DNA of 64,000 nt, taken from contig NZ_JAHQZR010000003.1 of NCBI RefSeq assembly GCF_019049105.1, forward strand, positions 241,447 through 305,446. Reading direction: 5' to 3'. The notes beneath the pieces were generated by a model. The model was not told the DNA's origin and ran no database searches. It was given only the letters and a program-made list of their open reading frames with translations. The position numbers and the translations under genes are program-made. The stretch's first letter is position 1, and each line of letters opens with the position of its first letter. The DNA comes from Leucobacter chinensis (GTDB taxonomy: Bacteria; Actinomycetota; Actinomycetes; Actinomycetales; Microbacteriaceae). Shown here one piece after another: positions 55,441-63,503 of the stretch.

Positions 55441-56622
55441 ATGGCTAGCAAGGTCCCTTTCTCATGGAGCGATCCACTGCACCTCGACGAGCAGCTCACT
55501 GAAGACGAGCGTATGATCCGCGATGCTGCGCATCAGTACGCCCAAGAGAAGCTTGCGCCGCGGGTGACTGAGGCCTTTCGCAACGAGTACACTGACCCGA
55601 GCATCTTCAAGGAGATGGGTGAGATGGGGCTGCTCGGCGTCACGATTCCCGAGGAATACGGTGGCAGCGGCCTCAACTACGTGAGCTACGGCCTTGTCGC
55701 GCGCGAGGTTGAACGCGTCGACTCGGGCTTTCGGTCGATGATGAGCGTGCAGAGCTCGCTCGTGATGGTGCCCATCAATGAGTTCGGCACTGAGGCGACC
55801 AAGCAGAAGTACCTTCCGGGGCTTGCGAGTGGCGAGCTCATCGGCTGCTTCGGCCTGACCGAGCCCGACCACGGTTCAGACCCGGGGTCGATGGCGAGCC
55901 GCGCGAAGAAGGTCGACGGTGGGTACGAGCTCACCGGAGCGAAAATGTGGATCACCAACAGCCCCTTCGCCGATGTTTTTGTCGTGTGGGCGAAAGATGA
56001 AGAGGGCGATATTCGCGGCTTCGTGCTCGAGAAGGGCTGGGAGGGCCTCAGCGCTCCCGCGATCAAGGGCAAGGTTGGCCTGCGCGCCTCGGTGACGGGT
56101 GAGATTGTGATGGATCGCGTCTTCTGCCCCGACGAGAACGTCTTTCCTGACGTGCGCGGCCTGCGTGGCCCCTTCACCTGCCTGAACTCAGCACGCTACG
56201 GCATCAGCTGGGGTGCGCTCGGTGCCGCAGAAGACTGCTGGCACACGGCGCGTCAGTACACGCTCGATCGTCACCAGTTCGGTCGGCCTCTCGCGGCGAA
56301 CCAGCTCATTCAGAAGAAGCTCGCCGACATGCAGACCGAGATCACCCTTGGTCTGCAGGGCAGCCTGCGCCTCGGCCGTATGAAAGACGAGGGCACCGCC
56401 GCGGTCGAGATCACCTCGATCATGAAGCGCAACAACGCGGGCAAGGCACTCGACGTCGCCCGCCAGGCGCGCGACATGCTCGGCGGCAACGGCATCAGCG
56501 ATGAGTACGGTATCGCGCGCCACCTCGTGAACCTCGAGGTCGTCAACACCTACGAGGGCACCCACGATGTGCACGCGCTCATTCTGGGCCGCGCGCAGAC
56601 GGGCATCGCCGCCTTCTCGTAG
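55441..56622 (+). CDS. gcdH: Acyl-CoA dehydrogenase, probably glutaryl-CoA dehydrogenase
   Basis: 393 residues. It has [22 protein letters not shown], the FAD-contacting [16 protein letters not shown] and [18 protein letters not shown], and the C-terminal [43 protein letters not shown]. The Glu in NTYEGTHD is the catalytic base position. The overall pattern and the ending fit glutaryl-CoA dehydrogenase (lysine and tryptophan breakdown). Stands alone with its own promoter and a strong terminator at 56648. Confidence 0.88.
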   Translation: MASKVPFSWSDPLHLDEQLTEDERMIRDAAHQYAQEKLAPRVTEAFRNEYTDPSIFKEMGEMGLLGVTIPEEYGGSGLNYVSYGLVAREVERVDSGFRSMMSVQSSLVMVPINEFGTEATKQKYLPGLASGELIGCFGLTEPDHGSDPGSMASRAKKVDGGYELTGAKMWITNSPFADVFVVWAKDEEGDIRGFVLEKGWEGLSAPAIKGKVGLRASVTGEIVMDRVFCPDENVFPDVRGLRGPFTCLNSARYGISWGALGAAEDCWHTARQYTLDRHQFGRPLAANQLIQKKLADMQTEITLGLQGSLRLGRMKDEGTAAVEITSIMKRNNAGKALDVARQARDMLGGNGISDEYGIARHLVNLEVVNTYEGTHDVHALILGRAQTGIAAFS

Positions 56623-56647
56623 GCCGCTTTTTGGGCCACGGCCCTGC

Positions 56648-56694
56648 CACAAGCACCCGCCTTTGCCGCTTACGCGGTGGGGCGGGTGCTTGTG
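56648..56694 (+). terminator. Terminator of gcdH
   Basis: CACAAGCACCCGCC pairs perfectly with GGCGGGTGCTTGTG around a 19-base loop, followed by TTATG. Confidence 0.8.
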
Positions 56695-56780
56695 TTATGG
56701 GGCGAATGGGTGTGGCTGGGTGCTGTGAACAACAGTGTGGATGCCCTGTGTATGGACTTTTCTGGCTCTTCACGAAAATA

Positions 56781-56871
56781 GCCTCTGATCAGCTTCGAAG
56801 AGAGTTTCGAGAATTACACAGGTGTAATTTATCCACATGCACACCTGTGGATAAGTTGATAACTTCTCCCG
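56781..56871 (-). repeat. Palindrome/DnaA-box intergenic element, copy C
   Basis: On the plus strand: ATTACACAGGTGTAAT (56813-56828), TTATCCACA (56829-56837), 8 bases, TGTGGATAA (56846-56854), GTTGATAAC (56855-56863). Order and spacings are identical to copy B. It lies about 150 bases upstream of the broken dehydrogenase gene. Confidence 0.85.
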
Positions 56872-57017
56872 GGTGGCCGACAGCGCTGAGTAGGCCCCCA
56901 GCTGCCGCGATACGGTTGAAGAGTAAGCAAGATATCCGGCGAAGCCCAGCGCTCGCGGAATCGACACAGCTGCCGTTTCGCCGGTTCTCACCAGTCAGAC
57001 TGAGAAGGAGCCATGCC

Positions 57018-58094
57018 ATGAAGGCGGTTATGTACTACGGCAAAGACGATGTTCGTGTCGAAGATATTGCTGAGCCGGGCGCCCCGGCAGCGGGTGAGGT
57101 GAAAGTCAAGGTTGCCTAGGCCGGTATTTGCGGCAGCGACCTGCACCTTTACAGCGCTGGCCCCTCGTACCCGACGACGCCAACGGCCGACAAAGCTCAC
57201 CCGCGCACGGGCGAGAAACTACCCATCGTGCTGGGCCACGAGTTCTCGGGTACCATCGCCGAGGTTGGCGAGGGCGTGACCGGCTTGTCGGTTGGCGACG
57301 CCGTCGCGATCAAAGCGGTGGATCCCTGCGGCAAGTGCCCCGCCTGCAACGTCGGCCTCACGAACATTTGCCGCAATGCCCGCGGCTTTGGTCTGTCGGG
57401 CGGCGGCGGTGGCCTGAGCGAGTACGTCAACGTTCCCGAGGGCAACGCCTTTCAGGTCGGCGATCTGCCGCTTGATCAGGCGGCAATGATCGAGCCGCTC
57501 GCGGTCTCGACGAGGGGCGTTCGCAAGTCGGGCGCGAAGGCTGGCGACATCGTGCTCGTCGGCGGGGCAGGACCGATCGGCGTGCTCACGGCGGCCGTCT
57601 TGAAGGCCAAGGGAGCCCGCGTGATCATCAGCGAGCCCAACGAGGCCCGCCGCAACGCCGCGATGGAAAATGCTGTGGCACATCGCGGGGTCGATCCGCT
57701 GAATGATGACCTGAATGCGATCATCGCTGAGGAGACCGACGGTAACGGCGTCGACGTTGCGATCGACTGTGCCGGCGTGGTTCCCGTGACGCACGACCTC
57801 ATCAAGACGATTCGCCCCGGCGGTCACCTGCAGATCATCGCGATTCCGAGTAAGCCGCTCGACCTCAACGTGCAGGCCGAGATGCACCTCACCGAGATCT
57901 CGTACTCGGGCATGTTCGGCTACGTCGATGAGGATTACCACGATGCGATCGCCATGGCGCGCAGCGAAGACCTCGACCTGGCACCCTTCATCTCGAAGAA
58001 GATTCGCCCTGAAGAGATTGTCGAAGAGGGCCTCGCTGTGCTCATGGATCGCGAGAACACGGCGGTCAAGATTCTCGTCGACCCGACTGCGTAA
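57018..58094 (+). pseudogene. Zinc-dependent alcohol dehydrogenase ((R,R)-butanediol dehydrogenase type), interrupted by an in-frame TAG
   Basis: The 358-codon frame starts MKAVMYYGKDDVRVEDI with AAGGAG 7 bases upstream, but codon 34 (57117-57119) is TAG. It continues AGICGSDLHLY (catalytic zinc Cys), LGHEFSGTIAEVGEGV, the structural-zinc DPCGKCPACNVGLTNIC and the NAD-binding VLVGGAGPIGVL. Family members read VAWxGICGSDLH here, so a TGG Trp codon has probably become TAG. A restart at GTG 57228 would lack the catalytic Cys. The rest is intact, so the mutation is recent, or the stop is read through. Confidence 0.85.
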
Positions 58095-58118
58095 CCTCCG
58101 GGGCCGGTGAAGGCCCTT

Positions 58119-58187
58119 CACAAACGGCGTTTTTCGCCCGAGCGCTCCGAACGAGCATCTGGGCGGAGGGCGCCGTTTGTGTGTTTT
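58119..58187 (+). terminator. Terminator after the alcohol dehydrogenase gene
   Basis: CACAAACGGCG pairs with CGCCGTTTGTG, with an inner CGCCC/GGGCG helix, followed by TGTTTTTG. Confidence 0.8.
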
Positions 58188-58346
58188 TGTCCGGGGTATT
58201 CGTGACCGGCCCTCGAGGGCGAAGAATGGTGTCTGAGAACATTCTTCAAAAAAGTTTTTCGAACCGCGTCACATTCTCATTCCTTCTCGCTCTGTATCTA
58301 TGTAAGGCAAGAAAACGCCTTGTGTACAGATGTGAAGGGGGACACG

Positions 58347-59147
58347 GTGTCTACTACACGGCGACAGAAAACCAAGCTGTCACGAAGGGCAGCAGTAGTG
58401 GGGGCACAGCTTGAAGTGCCTGTGCCGACTGCCGAGCCCGATGACCGCTCCTTCAGCGCTGAGGCACTTTTGCAGGTGACATACGACAAGCCTTCGGCGA
58501 GTTGCCCTGCTGAAATCGTTGGCCAGGGTGCCGATCGAAAGATTGTTGGGCGCTTTCCCGCATCGGCGTCGGGCTCTAACAATGGCGCTGATACATGCAT
58601 GCTGAAAACCGATAATTACACCACACCCAACGGCTCAACAAGTAACCCTGCGGTTGCATTCGCGCTCGACAACGAGGCGCGGCAAACGACTGCGACCTCG
58701 GCCCTCACAGCCGTGCTTTCTCAAGCAAGTCTCAAGGTAGATAAGGTCAAGCATTCGCCCACCAAAGACCCTCACGTTGGAAGCGAAGTGACGTATCCTC
58801 GGGTATGGATTGGTGATGGCGAGCTCAAGACTGGCACGATGACGAATGGTTTGAAGGAGCGTTGCTACGTGCTTGTCGAGACGAAGGCTCCTGCCGGGTT
58901 CGTGTTGCCGGATGATGCGCCTACCGAGGTTGTTGTGAAGCCTGGTGCGGTGACTGAGTTTTCTGCGAAGGTGAAGAACGTGCAGCAGGAGGTGCCTGAG
59001 TTACCGATGACTGGTGGTGCTGGTCAGGTGTTGTTGGTTGTTGGTTGTTGGTGGTCTTGCGTTGGTGGCGGTTGCTGCTGGTTCGGTGATGATCACACGC
59101 CGCAAATAGGCAACGGCATAAAGACTTACCGTGTGAGAAGACCGTAA
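58347..59147 (+). pseudogene. Decayed SpaA-type LPxTG surface protein with frameshifted anchor
   Basis: From GTG at 58347 (GGGGGA upstream) the frame starts VSTTRRQKTKLSRRAAVVGA, a signal-peptide n-region, but the hydrophobic core that should follow is missing. The C-terminal part is a pilin-type domain with CYVLVETKAPAGFVLPDDAP, then the sorting signal LPMTG (59001-59015). Right after it a TTGTTGG heptamer occurs three times (59031-59051) and shifts the frame into CWWSCVGGG. Two copies would instead give VLLVVGGLALVAVAAGSVMI then TRRK and stop at 59109. Codon use is poorer in GC than the neighbours. Confidence 0.7.
59031..59051 (+). repeat. TTGTTGG tandem repeat (3 copies) in the LPxTG anchor
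   Basis: Three perfect 7-bp units. A change of one unit shifts the reading frame; two units restore the membrane anchor, three (present) destroy it. Confidence 0.9.
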
Positions 59148-59449
59148 TGGTGAATATCACATGACGCGCTCGCGTTGAGCGCAAACAGACTGATGGGGCG
59201 CAAGTTACTCCCCCCCCCGACTTGCGTCTCATCCTTAATGCTCGGCGGCTCGGCCCCCCTTTCCCCCCCCCAGGCTGAGCCGCCGATCATCCCAACCGCT
59301 GGCCTGTATGGCCCCTAGAGCGAAACCGGCCAGCTGTTCTTTGTACCTGCCGTAAAGCCCACCTGAGTAGCGCTTGGGCATCAGCAAACACGAAAATCTG
59401 GGGTGCCCAACGGAGTCGTTGAGCACCCCAGAGATTACAACCCAGCAGC
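59148..59449. other. Intergenic region with poly-C hairpins and a terminator
   Basis: About 300 bases between convergent genes, no gene seen. Two hairpins have C-rich loops: CGCAAGT/ACTTGCG (59199-59226, loop with C9) and TCGGCGGCTC/GAGCCGCCGA (59242-59286, loop with C6TTTC9). The ABC exporter terminator lies at 59393-59432. Confidence 0.6.
59393..59432 (-). terminator. Rho-independent terminator of the ABC exporter operon
   Basis: TCTGGGGTGC pairs with GCACCCCAGA, with CAACG/CGTTG inside. On the minus strand the stem is followed by TTTTCG. It lies 18 bases past the stop at 59450. Confidence 0.85.
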
Positions 59450-61276
59450 CTAGCTCAGCGAGCTCACCCACGAGCGGTGCAGCGAGGCGAACTTGCCGTC
59501 GTGCTCGATGAGCTGCGCGGGCGTGCCATCTTCGATGACCCTGCCGTGCTCCATGACGAGCACCCGGTCAGCGATCGCGATCGTCGAGAGTCGGTGGGCA
59601 ATGATGATCGCCGTGCGGTCGGCGAGCAGACGCTGCAGCGCATCTTGTACGAGCCGTTCGCTCGGTAGATCGAGCGATGCGGTAGCCTCGTCGAGAATGA
59701 GCACGGCGGGGTCGGCGAGAAACGCTCTGGCAAACGAGATGAGTTGGCGCTGGCCAGCCGATACCCTGCCACCGCGCTTATTCACGTCGGTGTCGTAGCC
59801 GTCGGGCAGCGACGAGATGAACTCGTCAGCGCCGACCGCGATGGCCGCCGCGCGAATCTCTTCGAGCGTTGCCTCGGGTTTACCGAGAGCAATGTTCTCG
59901 GCCACCGTGCCGCTAAAGAGGTAGGCCTCTTGCGTCACCATGACGATGGCCCGGCGCAGATCGACAGGATCGAGCTCGCGCAGGTCGCGGCCGTCGAGTG
60001 TGAGCGTGCCCTCGGTGGGGTCGTAGAACCGTGCAACGAGCTTTGCGAGCGTCGACTTACCGGCTCCGGTGGTGCCAATGAGTGCGACCGTTTGCCCGGC
60101 CGCAATCGTGAGGTTGCAGTCTGCGAGCACCGTCTTGCTGTCGCCCGCGCCACCGTAGCTGAAGTTGACGCCGTCGAATCGCAGCTCGCCGCTCGAGTGT
60201 TCGAGGGCGACGGGATTCTCGGGGTCGAGTACGGTCGGCTGCTCCTCGAGCACGCCCGAGACCTTCTCGAGGGCCGCGACGGCCGACTGATACGAGTTGA
60301 GAAACATCGCCACGTCTTCGAGCGGGCCGAAGAAGTTACGCACATACAGAACCGCCGCGAGCAAGACGCCAATCGCGAGGGCGCCGTCGGTGACGCGAAG
60401 CGCGCCCCACAACAGCACGATCGCGACGGTGATGTTGCCGAGCATGACGAGGGCCGGGTCGAGCACGCCGAACAGGTTGATGACCTTGAGGTTCGCCTCG
60501 CGGTAGTCGTTTGAGGCCTTCGCGAACACGCGGCTATTGTGCTTCTCGCGGCGAAACGCCTGCACGGCCCGAATGCCGGTCATGGTCTCGACGAACTGCA
60601 CGATGAGCCTTGCGCTCACGACGCGGGTCGCACGAAAGCCCTTCTGTGACTCGACGACGAACCACCACATGATGAGTGCGAGCGGAACCCCCATGCCAAC
60701 GAGCAGCAGCCCGCTACGCCAGTCGATCAAAAATAGTGCGATGAGCGTGAACGAGCCGAGCAGCACCGCGTCGATGAGCTCGCTGAGGCTGCCGTCGAGC
60801 AGCTCCTGAATCGACTCGAGGTCGCTCGTCTGGCGCGAGATAATGCGACCCGAGGTGTAGCCCTCGTGAAACTCAAGGCTCAGTCGCTGCGTGTGCCTGA
60901 AAATGCGCGTGCGCAGCTCCATCATCACGGCCTGGGTGAGCTGTGCAATGAGCACGACATACCAGCCAACGAGCGCGGCTCCGGCCCCGCCGACGGCAAG
61001 AAACGCCGCCGTGATGCCGATCGTGGGCCACCAGTCACCGCTCTCGATGGCGCGGGGAAGCGTCGTGTCGATACCAACGGCGATGAGGCTCGGCCCGACC
61101 GCGCGAAGCACGGCCGAGAGCACCACGACCACGACCGTGAGCGCGATGAGTTTCTTGAAGGGGCGAAGAATCGATCCGAGAAGGGTGAGCGACCTGCGGC
61201 GAATCGCCCGGCTCTCTTCGCGGGTGTAGCTTTCGCGGTCTTCGCCGCGGGTTCCCTGAACGCTTTCCAGGCTCAT
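59450..61276 (-). CDS. ABC exporter half-transporter, catalytically canonical subunit
   Basis: 608 residues: an Arg/Glu-rich N-terminus, six membrane helices (about 35-320), then an ABC ATPase. Walker A is GTTGAGKST, the signature reads [10 protein letters not shown] (not LSGGQ), Walker [14 protein letters not shown] with the catalytic Glu, and IIAHRLSTI the H-loop. It pairs with the upstream gene, which it overlaps by 4 bases (ATGA), as a heterodimeric multidrug or lipid exporter of the TM287/288 type, where it corresponds to TM288. Substrate unknown. Confidence 0.92.
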   Translation of the reverse strand: MSLESVQGTRGEDRESYTREESRAIRRRSLTLLGSILRPFKKLIALTVVVVVLSAVLRAVGPSLIAVGIDTTLPRAIESGDWWPTIGITAAFLAVGGAGAALVGWYVVLIAQLTQAVMMELRTRIFRHTQRLSLEFHEGYTSGRIISRQTSDLESIQELLDGSLSELIDAVLLGSFTLIALFLIDWRSGLLLVGMGVPLALIMWWFVVESQKGFRATRVVSARLIVQFVETMTGIRAVQAFRREKHNSRVFAKASNDYREANLKVINLFGVLDPALVMLGNITVAIVLLWGALRVTDGALAIGVLLAAVLYVRNFFGPLEDVAMFLNSYQSAVAALEKVSGVLEEQPTVLDPENPVALEHSSGELRFDGVNFSYGGAGDSKTVLADCNLTIAAGQTVALIGTTGAGKSTLAKLVARFYDPTEGTLTLDGRDLRELDPVDLRRAIVMVTQEAYLFSGTVAENIALGKPEATLEEIRAAAIAVGADEFISSLPDGYDTDVNKRGGRVSAGQRQLISFARAFLADPAVLILDEATASLDLPSERLVQDALQRLLADRTAIIIAHRLSTIAIADRVLVMEHGRVIEDGTPAQLIEHDGKFASLHRSWVSSLS

Positions 61277-63063
61277 CGTGCCGCCTCCTCTCCGGTTTCG
61301 AGTGAAGATATGAGATATCGGTAGTGCGCGCTCGTGCGCAAGAGCTCGTGGTGGGTGCCCACCTCGGTGACGCGACCGTCTTGCATGACGGCGACACGAT
61401 CGGCCATCGAGACCGTCGAGGGACGGTGCGCGACGATGAGCGCGGTCGTGCCCTGGAGTACCTGCCGGAGCGCGGCTTCGACGAGCGCCTCGGTGTCAAC
61501 ATCGAGGGCAGAAAGTGGATCGTCGAGCACGAGCACGTCGGGAGCCGCGGCGACGACCCTCGCGAGCGCGAGCCGCTGTCGCTGGCCGCCAGAGAGGCTC
61601 ATGCCCTCTTCGCCCACCTCGGTGTCGAGCCCCTCAGGCAGCTCATACGCAAAGCCCGCCTGCGCGACATCGAGCGCCTCGCGCAAAACCGCGTCGGCTT
61701 CTGGGCTGTGCACATCGAGGTCGTGGCGACCGAGCACCACGTTTTCACGAACACTCGCCGAAAAGAGAATCGGCTCCTCGAAAGCCACGCCGATGCGCTT
61801 CCTGAGCTCCTCGAGCGTGAGGTCGCGCACGTCGATGCCGTCGAGCTCGACCGATCCGCCGGTGACGTCGTAGAGCCGCGTGGGCAGGGTCGTGAGCGTG
61901 GTCTTGCCGCTTCCGGTTGCTCCGACGAGGGCGAGGGTCTCGCCCGGCGTGAGCTCAAGCGTCAAGCCGTCAACAAGGTCACGCTCAGAGTCGGGCGCAT
62001 CGCTGAAGCGAAAGTGCACGTCTCGAAAGGCGAGCGATCCGCGGCCCTCTTCGATGCTCTTCGGCTCGGCCGGGTCGGTAATCGTGATCTCGGCGTCGAA
62101 CACCTCGAAGATACGGTCGGTCGCGGTGCGGGTATCGATCATGAAGGAGAAGAGGAAGCCGAGCGAGTTCATCGGCCAGCGCAGAGCTGCCGCCATCGCG
62201 AAGAATGCGAACAGCTCGCCCACCGTGAGCTCCTCGAGCCCGACGAGTACGACGCCCGTGAGCAGGCAGAGGCCGAGCGCGAGCACCGGCACCATGTCAT
62301 ACCAGAACCAGATGAGGCCCACCTCGCGGGCTTTGCGCATCTCGGTCGAACGTAGCGACTCCGCCTGCTTGCGGAACTGGCCGAGAGCGTGGCTGCCGCG
62401 ACCGAACGCCTTGAGCACGCGAATGCCGTGCACGCTCTCTTCGACCGCGGTCGCGAGGTCGCCCGACTGGTCCTGGCTGAGGCGCGAGAGCGACCCGTAC
62501 CGCTGCTCGAAGCGGTAGCCGACGATCCAGATGGGCAGCGAGGCGATGAAGAAGACGGTGCCGAGCGCCCAGTGCCAGCGAAAGAGTAGACCTGTACCGA
62601 TGAGGATCGTGAGCACGTTGACCAACAGCATGATCGCACCGAACGTGAGCCAGCGGCGAATGAGCCCAATGTCTTGCATCATGCGGCTCAGCAACTGGCC
62701 CGACTGCCAGCGGTCGTGGAATGCGACCTGCAAGCTCTGCAGGCGGTCGTAGAAGGTTTGCCGAATCGTGAACTCGACCTCGGTCATGGGGCGCAGCACG
62801 AAGCGGCGCCTCAGAAAGATGAAGACGGCCTCGGCGATGCCGAGCGCGAGCACCGCTCCCGTCGACCAGACGATGAGCCGGCGATCGCCCGTGAGCAGCG
62901 GGCCGTCAACGACCCACTGCAGCACGATGGGAATGGCGAGGCTCGCGAGCGCGGCGAGCAGCGCCACGATGGTGCCGCCAATCGCCCTCGGCAGCGCCGG
63001 TTTCACGAACGGAAAGAGGCGTGCGAGCGAGCGTGGCAGCGAGAGTGAAGATGAAGAAGACAT
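61273..63063 (-). CDS. ABC exporter half-transporter, degenerate-site subunit
   Basis: 596 residues: Ser-rich start, six membrane helices (about 25-310), ABC ATPase with Walker [10 protein letters not shown], signature [17 protein letters not shown], and Walker [13 protein letters not shown], in which Asp replaces the catalytic Glu. H-loop is IVAHRPSTV. This Asp marks the degenerate ATP site of heterodimeric exporters; it matches the TM287 side. AGGAAA precedes the ATG. A 20-codon leader ORF lies 73 bases upstream, suggesting regulation by translation of that leader. Confidence 0.92.
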   Translation of the reverse strand: MSSSSSLSLPRSLARLFPFVKPALPRAIGGTIVALLAALASLAIPIVLQWVVDGPLLTGDRRLIVWSTGAVLALGIAEAVFIFLRRRFVLRPMTEVEFTIRQTFYDRLQSLQVAFHDRWQSGQLLSRMMQDIGLIRRWLTFGAIMLLVNVLTILIGTGLLFRWHWALGTVFFIASLPIWIVGYRFEQRYGSLSRLSQDQSGDLATAVEESVHGIRVLKAFGRGSHALGQFRKQAESLRSTEMRKAREVGLIWFWYDMVPVLALGLCLLTGVVLVGLEELTVGELFAFFAMAAALRWPMNSLGFLFSFMIDTRTATDRIFEVFDAEITITDPAEPKSIEEGRGSLAFRDVHFRFSDAPDSERDLVDGLTLELTPGETLALVGATGSGKTTLTTLPTRLYDVTGGSVELDGIDVRDLTLEELRKRIGVAFEEPILFSASVRENVVLGRHDLDVHSPEADAVLREALDVAQAGFAYELPEGLDTEVGEEGMSLSGGQRQRLALARVVAAAPDVLVLDDPLSALDVDTEALVEAALRQVLQGTTALIVAHRPSTVSMADRVAVMQDGRVTEVGTHHELLRTSAHYRYLISSLETGEEAAR

Positions 63064-63136
63064 GTTTCCTAGAAGAACGCACGAGTGTGCAGGGCTGGGG
63101 ATGAGAACGGAAGGGAGCGGCGATGGGCCGCGTCGA

Positions 63137-63199
63137 CTACTTGCCGGCCAGCTGAGTGCCCGGAAAGGTCGGTGCCGTAAATGCGATGATGTTCGTCAT
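63137..63199 (-). CDS. 20-residue leader peptide upstream of the ABC exporter
   Basis: The ORF reads [10 protein letters not shown] followed by [10 protein letters not shown] and a TAG stop. AAAGGAG lies 5-6 bases before the ATG, a better ribosome-binding site than most genes here have. It ends 73 bases before the first exporter gene in the same direction, with no terminator in between. Its GGAAAGG Shine-Dalgarno can pair with CCTTTCC inside the ORF, and short complementarity also exists with the exporter's own GGAAA. A regulatory (stalling or attenuating) leader is likely; a secreted or exported peptide is an alternative. Confidence 0.6.
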   Translation of the reverse strand: MTNIIAFTAPTFPGTQLAGK

Positions 63200-63217
63200 A
63201 ATGGCTCCTTTCCGAGT

Positions 63218-63260
63218 CGTAGGAATACAGTTCACAACACTATCGGGCGGCTGCGCTTTG
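63218..63260 (-). promoter_or_regulatory. Possible promoter of the leader peptide and ABC exporter
   Basis: Reading the minus strand, TTGCGC is followed about 18 bases later by TAGTGT, some 40 bases before the leader ATG. The hexamers are weak, so the placement is tentative. Confidence 0.35.
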
Positions 63261-63356
63261 GCGCAAGCCCTATTGTGCGGATCGGGTGCGTGCGTGCCCG
63301 CTCGCCGCGTTCTTGCCCGCGCCCCTCTCTTCGGCCTCGCGCCCCTTGGTACCCCA

Positions 63357-63415
63357 TCGAGAGGTCAAAAAGTGTCGATATTTCCGATCAATTTCGACAC
63401 TTTTTGACCTCTCGA
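63357..63415. repeat. Long perfect inverted repeat, copy 2
   Basis: Two 22-bp arms (63357-63378 and 63394-63415) are exact reverse complements and contain the same AGGTCAAAAAGTGTCGA core as the repeat at 51742. The 15-base centre differs from copy 1. Confidence 0.85.
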
Positions 63416-63503
63416 GGAGAAAAGTGACCACACGTGGGGCGCTGAGCACGGGAAATGTGGCGCGGGATGTTGCGTTGAGCGCAGGAACGGGCCGCGGGGA
63501 GGT

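Larger units (their letters stand above)
56623..57017. other. Intergenic region: terminator and repeat copy C
   Basis: This 395-base spacer holds the gcdH terminator, the palindrome/DnaA-box element and the ribosome-binding site of the next gene (AAGGAG at 57005-57010). Open frames across it are shadows of the repeat. Confidence 0.7.
63064..63503. other. Region upstream of the ABC exporter
   Basis: About 440 bases with the 20-codon leader ORF (63137-63199), its probable promoter to the right of 63200, and the second long inverted repeat (63357-63415). No larger gene is supported. Confidence 0.6.

Noticed and set aside
54594..55499. 301-codon minus-strand frame opposite the DUF981 gene
   Set aside because: Highly charged, His/Glu/Arg-rich shadow of a membrane protein.
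53160..56991. Similar peptides containing KLSTYPQ and NYT in minus-strand frames at 53160-53393 and 56770-56991
   Set aside because: The similarity comes from the DNA repeat (GTTATCAAC, TTATCCACA and the palindrome); frames around it do not resemble each other and the DnaA-box pattern explains the conservation better.
57219..58121. 300-codon minus-strand frame opposite the alcohol dehydrogenase
   Set aside because: Antisense of a recognisable dehydrogenase; frame openness is a GC effect.
58221..58247. GAAGAATG/CATTCTTC hairpin before the decayed surface gene
   Set aside because: An A-run, not a T-run, follows on the plus strand; no known regulatory site matched.
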